Assembly: GCA_959600835.1 (NCBI GenBank) | Contig: CAUGNQ010000046.1 | Coordinates: 1 to 16,158 of the forward strand | Source: an uncultured Collinsella sp. | GTDB lineage: Bacteria; Actinomycetota; Coriobacteriia; Coriobacteriales; Coriobacteriaceae | DNA length: 16,158 bases | Direction of reading: 5' to 3' | Shown: in pieces, positions 14,866-16,158 of the stretch | How positions within the stretch are numbered: position 1 is the stretch's first letter | Layout of the letters: every line of letters starts with the position of its first letter | Program-made: the position numbers and the translations under genes | The notes under the pieces: generated by a model | What the model saw: only the letters and a program-made list of their open reading frames with translations | The model's database searches: none | Told to the model about the DNA's origin: nothing

Positions 14866-15350
14866 CACGACACCTGCCAATCGAACGCGTTGTACTGATG
14901 CTCGATCTCGGCGATATGCCCGCCGCGAATGGTGACACCCACGGCATCGAAGCGAATCGCCTTGAGCGGATAATGCTCCATGAGATAGCAACTTGCGATG
15001 CGGCGGTAGCGGCGTTGCTTCTGGACGTCCACGGCCTCCTCGGGAAAGACCCGCGTGCTGCAATCCAGTGCGACGCGTCTGGTCTTGACCTCGGCCATCA
15101 CCACGACATCGTCGAGCTCATCGAGCAGCACCAGATCGGCCTCGCCCTCGGTGCAACGATAACCCTGCTCCAGCAAGGTGTAGCCGCGCTCGTTAAAGTA
15201 GTCGATGGTGATCAGCTCGCCCAGCATGCCCAGCTCGCGGGGACTGAGTCCCTTGATAAAGTCGGGCGTCATCGCCCCGCAGTCGAGCTCGCCGTTTTCC
15301 CAACGCTCCTTGAGTTGCTGCGTCTTGCTCTTTTTGCTTGCGGCACTCAT
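14865..15350 (-). CDS. yraN: YraN family (UPF0102) putative nuclease-like protein
   Basis: Conserved protein with a restriction-endonuclease-like fold; the function in the cell is not settled. 161 aa, longer than the usual 115-130. The core starts near residue 38: RELGMLGELITIDYFNERGY, then GEADLVLL and VVVMAEVKTRR, giving the E, D and E-x-K pattern of this fold, with GEAD in place of the common GEID. The first ~35 residues are an extra charged N-terminal segment (Lys-rich at 6-15). The ATG at 15350 has AAAGGAG 5 nt upstream; an ATG at residue 27 has no good site. It is the first gene of the block with comM, dprA, trmFO and xer, which supports a DNA-processing role but does not prove one. Confidence 0.9.
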   Translation of the reverse strand: MSAASKKSKTQQLKERWENGELDCGAMTPDFIKGLSPRELGMLGELITIDYFNERGYTLLEQGYRCTEGEADLVLLDELDDVVVMAEVKTRRVALDCSTRVFPEEAVDVQKQRRYRRIASCYLMEHYPLKAIRFDAVGVTIRGGHIAEIEHQYNAFDWQVS

Positions 15351-15362
15351 GGGGTCTCCTTT

Positions 15363-15408
15363 CCCGCACACTGCATTGCCCCGATGATGAGGGCACCTTT
15401 CGTGCGGG
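15363..15408 (-). promoter_or_regulatory. Two-level stem-loop in the yraN leader
   Basis: An outer 7-bp stem (CCCGCAC 15363-15369 on the plus strand with GTGCGGG 15402-15408), an internal loop, and an inner 5-bp stem (TGCCC 15377-15381 with GGGCA 15391-15395). The base of the structure is only a few bases before the yraN ribosome binding site AAAGGAG. There is no T tract, so it is not a terminator. It could control translation of yraN. I find no convincing -35/-10 pair between 15351 and 15448. Confidence 0.4.
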
Positions 15409-15448
15409 TAAGTACCGGAAGCAAACCAAAAGCTGACCAAATGCCGTC

Positions 15449-15490
15449 AAAAAACGGGCCGTACACAGCAATGGTGTTGCATACGGCCCG
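15449..15490 (-). terminator. Intrinsic terminator after rnhB
   Basis: A 9-bp perfect stem (CGGGCCGTA with TACGGCCCG), with a smaller GCAA/TTGC pairing inside the loop, followed by six T residues on the minus strand. It lies about 50 nt after the rnhB stop and separates rnhB from the yraN–xer block. No T tract follows on the plus strand. Confidence 0.88.
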
Positions 15491-15539
15491 CTACCAGCAG
15501 GTTTATAAAACCCCAAAGGTCCCTGTCTCCACAATTGAC

Positions 15540-16158
15540 CTAGAAAAGGCGCTCAGTCTGCAGAAAGTTTCCGCAAAAGCTCACGCGGTGCAGTGGGCAA
15601 AGTCCATGTTTGCGAATGGCCTCGATGTGCTCGGGGCTCGCGTAGCCCTTCGACTCGGCCAGATGGTACTCGGGATACTCGGCGTCGTACTCGACCATCA
15701 TCTCGTCACGCGTGACCTTGGCCATGATGGACGCCGCGGCGATGCAGGCAATTTTGGCATCACCCTTCACCACATCGCGCTCGTTAGGAACGGCGCCCAA
15801 GGGGTTGCCATCCATGAGGACGCAGTCGGGCTCAAGTCCCGTATCGGCCACGGCGCCCGCAACGGCGGTACGGATAGCACGGGCCATGCCCATTTCATCG
15901 ATATCCTTCGGCGCGATATGGCAAAAACCGATTGCCGTCGCCACCTCGGCAATCTTCACCGAGAGCAACTCGCGGCGCGCGGGCGTGAGCTTTTTGGAAT
16001 CATTGATGCCCCAGACGCGCGGCTCCATAGGAAGACAGACGGCGCATACTGTCAAAGGGCCGGCCACCGATCCGCGACCCACCTCGTCGACACCAACGAC
16101 CACCCCATCGCCGCCAAGCTCGTGCATAAGCTCGTACATGTCATTGACGCGCTCGCGC
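15540..16158 (-). CDS. rnhB: Ribonuclease HII (5' end outside window)
   Basis: Cuts RNA in RNA-DNA hybrids and starts removal of single ribonucleotides from DNA. Counting from an internal ATG at 16139, the four acidic active-site residues are D18 and E19 in GVDEVGRG, D110 in VLMDG and D145 in KVTRDEM. Other family segments are NDSKKLT, KGDAKIACIAAASI, and YHLAESKGYASPEH followed by HGLCPLHRVSF. The frame stays open to the right edge (RERVND before the ATG), and that ATG has no ribosome binding site, so the gene very likely starts beyond the window with an N-terminal extension like that of the Bacillus subtilis enzyme. A terminator follows the stop codon. Confidence 0.96.
   Translation of the reverse strand, partial: RERVNDMYELMHELGGDGVVVGVDEVGRGSVAGPLTVCAVCLPMEPRVWGINDSKKLTPARRELLSVKIAEVATAIGFCHIAPKDIDEMGMARAIRTAVAGAVADTGLEPDCVLMDGNPLGAVPNERDVVKGDAKIACIAAASIMAKVTRDEMMVEYDAEYPEYHLAESKGYASPEHIEAIRKHGLCPLHRVSFCGNFLQTERLF

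Noticed and set aside
14866..15063. Upstream extension of comM to 15063
   Set aside because: The extension is the yraN sequence read in another frame; the family N terminus starts at MAFETFAVHAA.
15503..15515. Small palindrome GGTTTTATAAACC between the rnhB stop and its terminator, also TATAAA as a -10
   Set aside because: Only a 5-bp stem with a 3-nt loop and no T tract, and no -35 at suitable spacing; the real terminator is at 15449-15490.
1..16158. CRISPR array, insertion sequence, prophage, toxin-antitoxin, defence cassette, tRNA or rRNA
   Set aside because: No regularly spaced repeats, transposase motifs, cloverleaf-like sequences or unexplained gene clusters were seen; all large frames on the coding strand belong to known core families.

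Overview
The window is ordinary chromosomal core sequence from a fairly GC-rich bacterium. Every protein gene I can support (15, two of them cut by the window edges) lies on the minus strand, tightly packed. The combination of high GC, a Firmicutes-like gene order running rnhB–yraN–comM–dprA–trmFO–xer–rpsB–tsf–pyrH–frr–uppS–cdsA–dxr–rseP–ispG–proS, and the presence of the folate-dependent tRNA methylase TrmFO suggests an actinobacterium of the class Coriobacteriia, possibly Collinsella. That placement is an inference from gene content and style, not a database match.

Read in the direction of transcription (right to left), there are four blocks. (1) The right edge holds RNase HII (rnhB, 5' end outside the window), followed by a strong intrinsic terminator. 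(2) After a structured leader comes a compact genome-maintenance and competence block: yraN (UPF0102), comM/yifB-type AAA+ protein, dprA, trmFO and a Xer tyrosine recombinase, mostly with overlapping or very close start and stop codons. (3) A good TGn-extended -10 promoter and a long structured leader precede rpsB and tsf (ribosomal protein S2 and elongation factor Ts), closed by a clear intrinsic terminator. (4) A second promoter candidate with the same TGnTATCAT -10 starts a long run: pyrH (UMP kinase), frr (ribosome recycling), uppS (undecaprenyl-PP synthase), cdsA (CDP-diacylglycerol synthase), dxr and ispG (MEP isoprenoid pathway), rseP (site-2 protease) between them, and proS (prolyl-tRNA synthetase, 3' end outside the window). 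This run joins pyrimidine nucleotide supply, translation, phospholipid precursor supply, and the isoprenoid route that feeds the lipid carrier of the cell wall.

No stretch without a gene exceeds 300 bases; the longest (9922-10140) holds the rpsB promoter and leader. I see no CRISPR array, insertion sequence, prophage, tRNA or rRNA, and no defence-like cassette. The points most worth a second look are subtle: a winged-helix-like insertion inside the cytoplasmic loop of RseP, a Xer recombinase without a usual start codon at its conserved N terminus (an ATA with a good ribosome binding site overlaps the trmFO stop), two promoters that share an unusual layout (short inverted repeat next to TGnTATCAT), and structured leaders upstream of rpsB and yraN.
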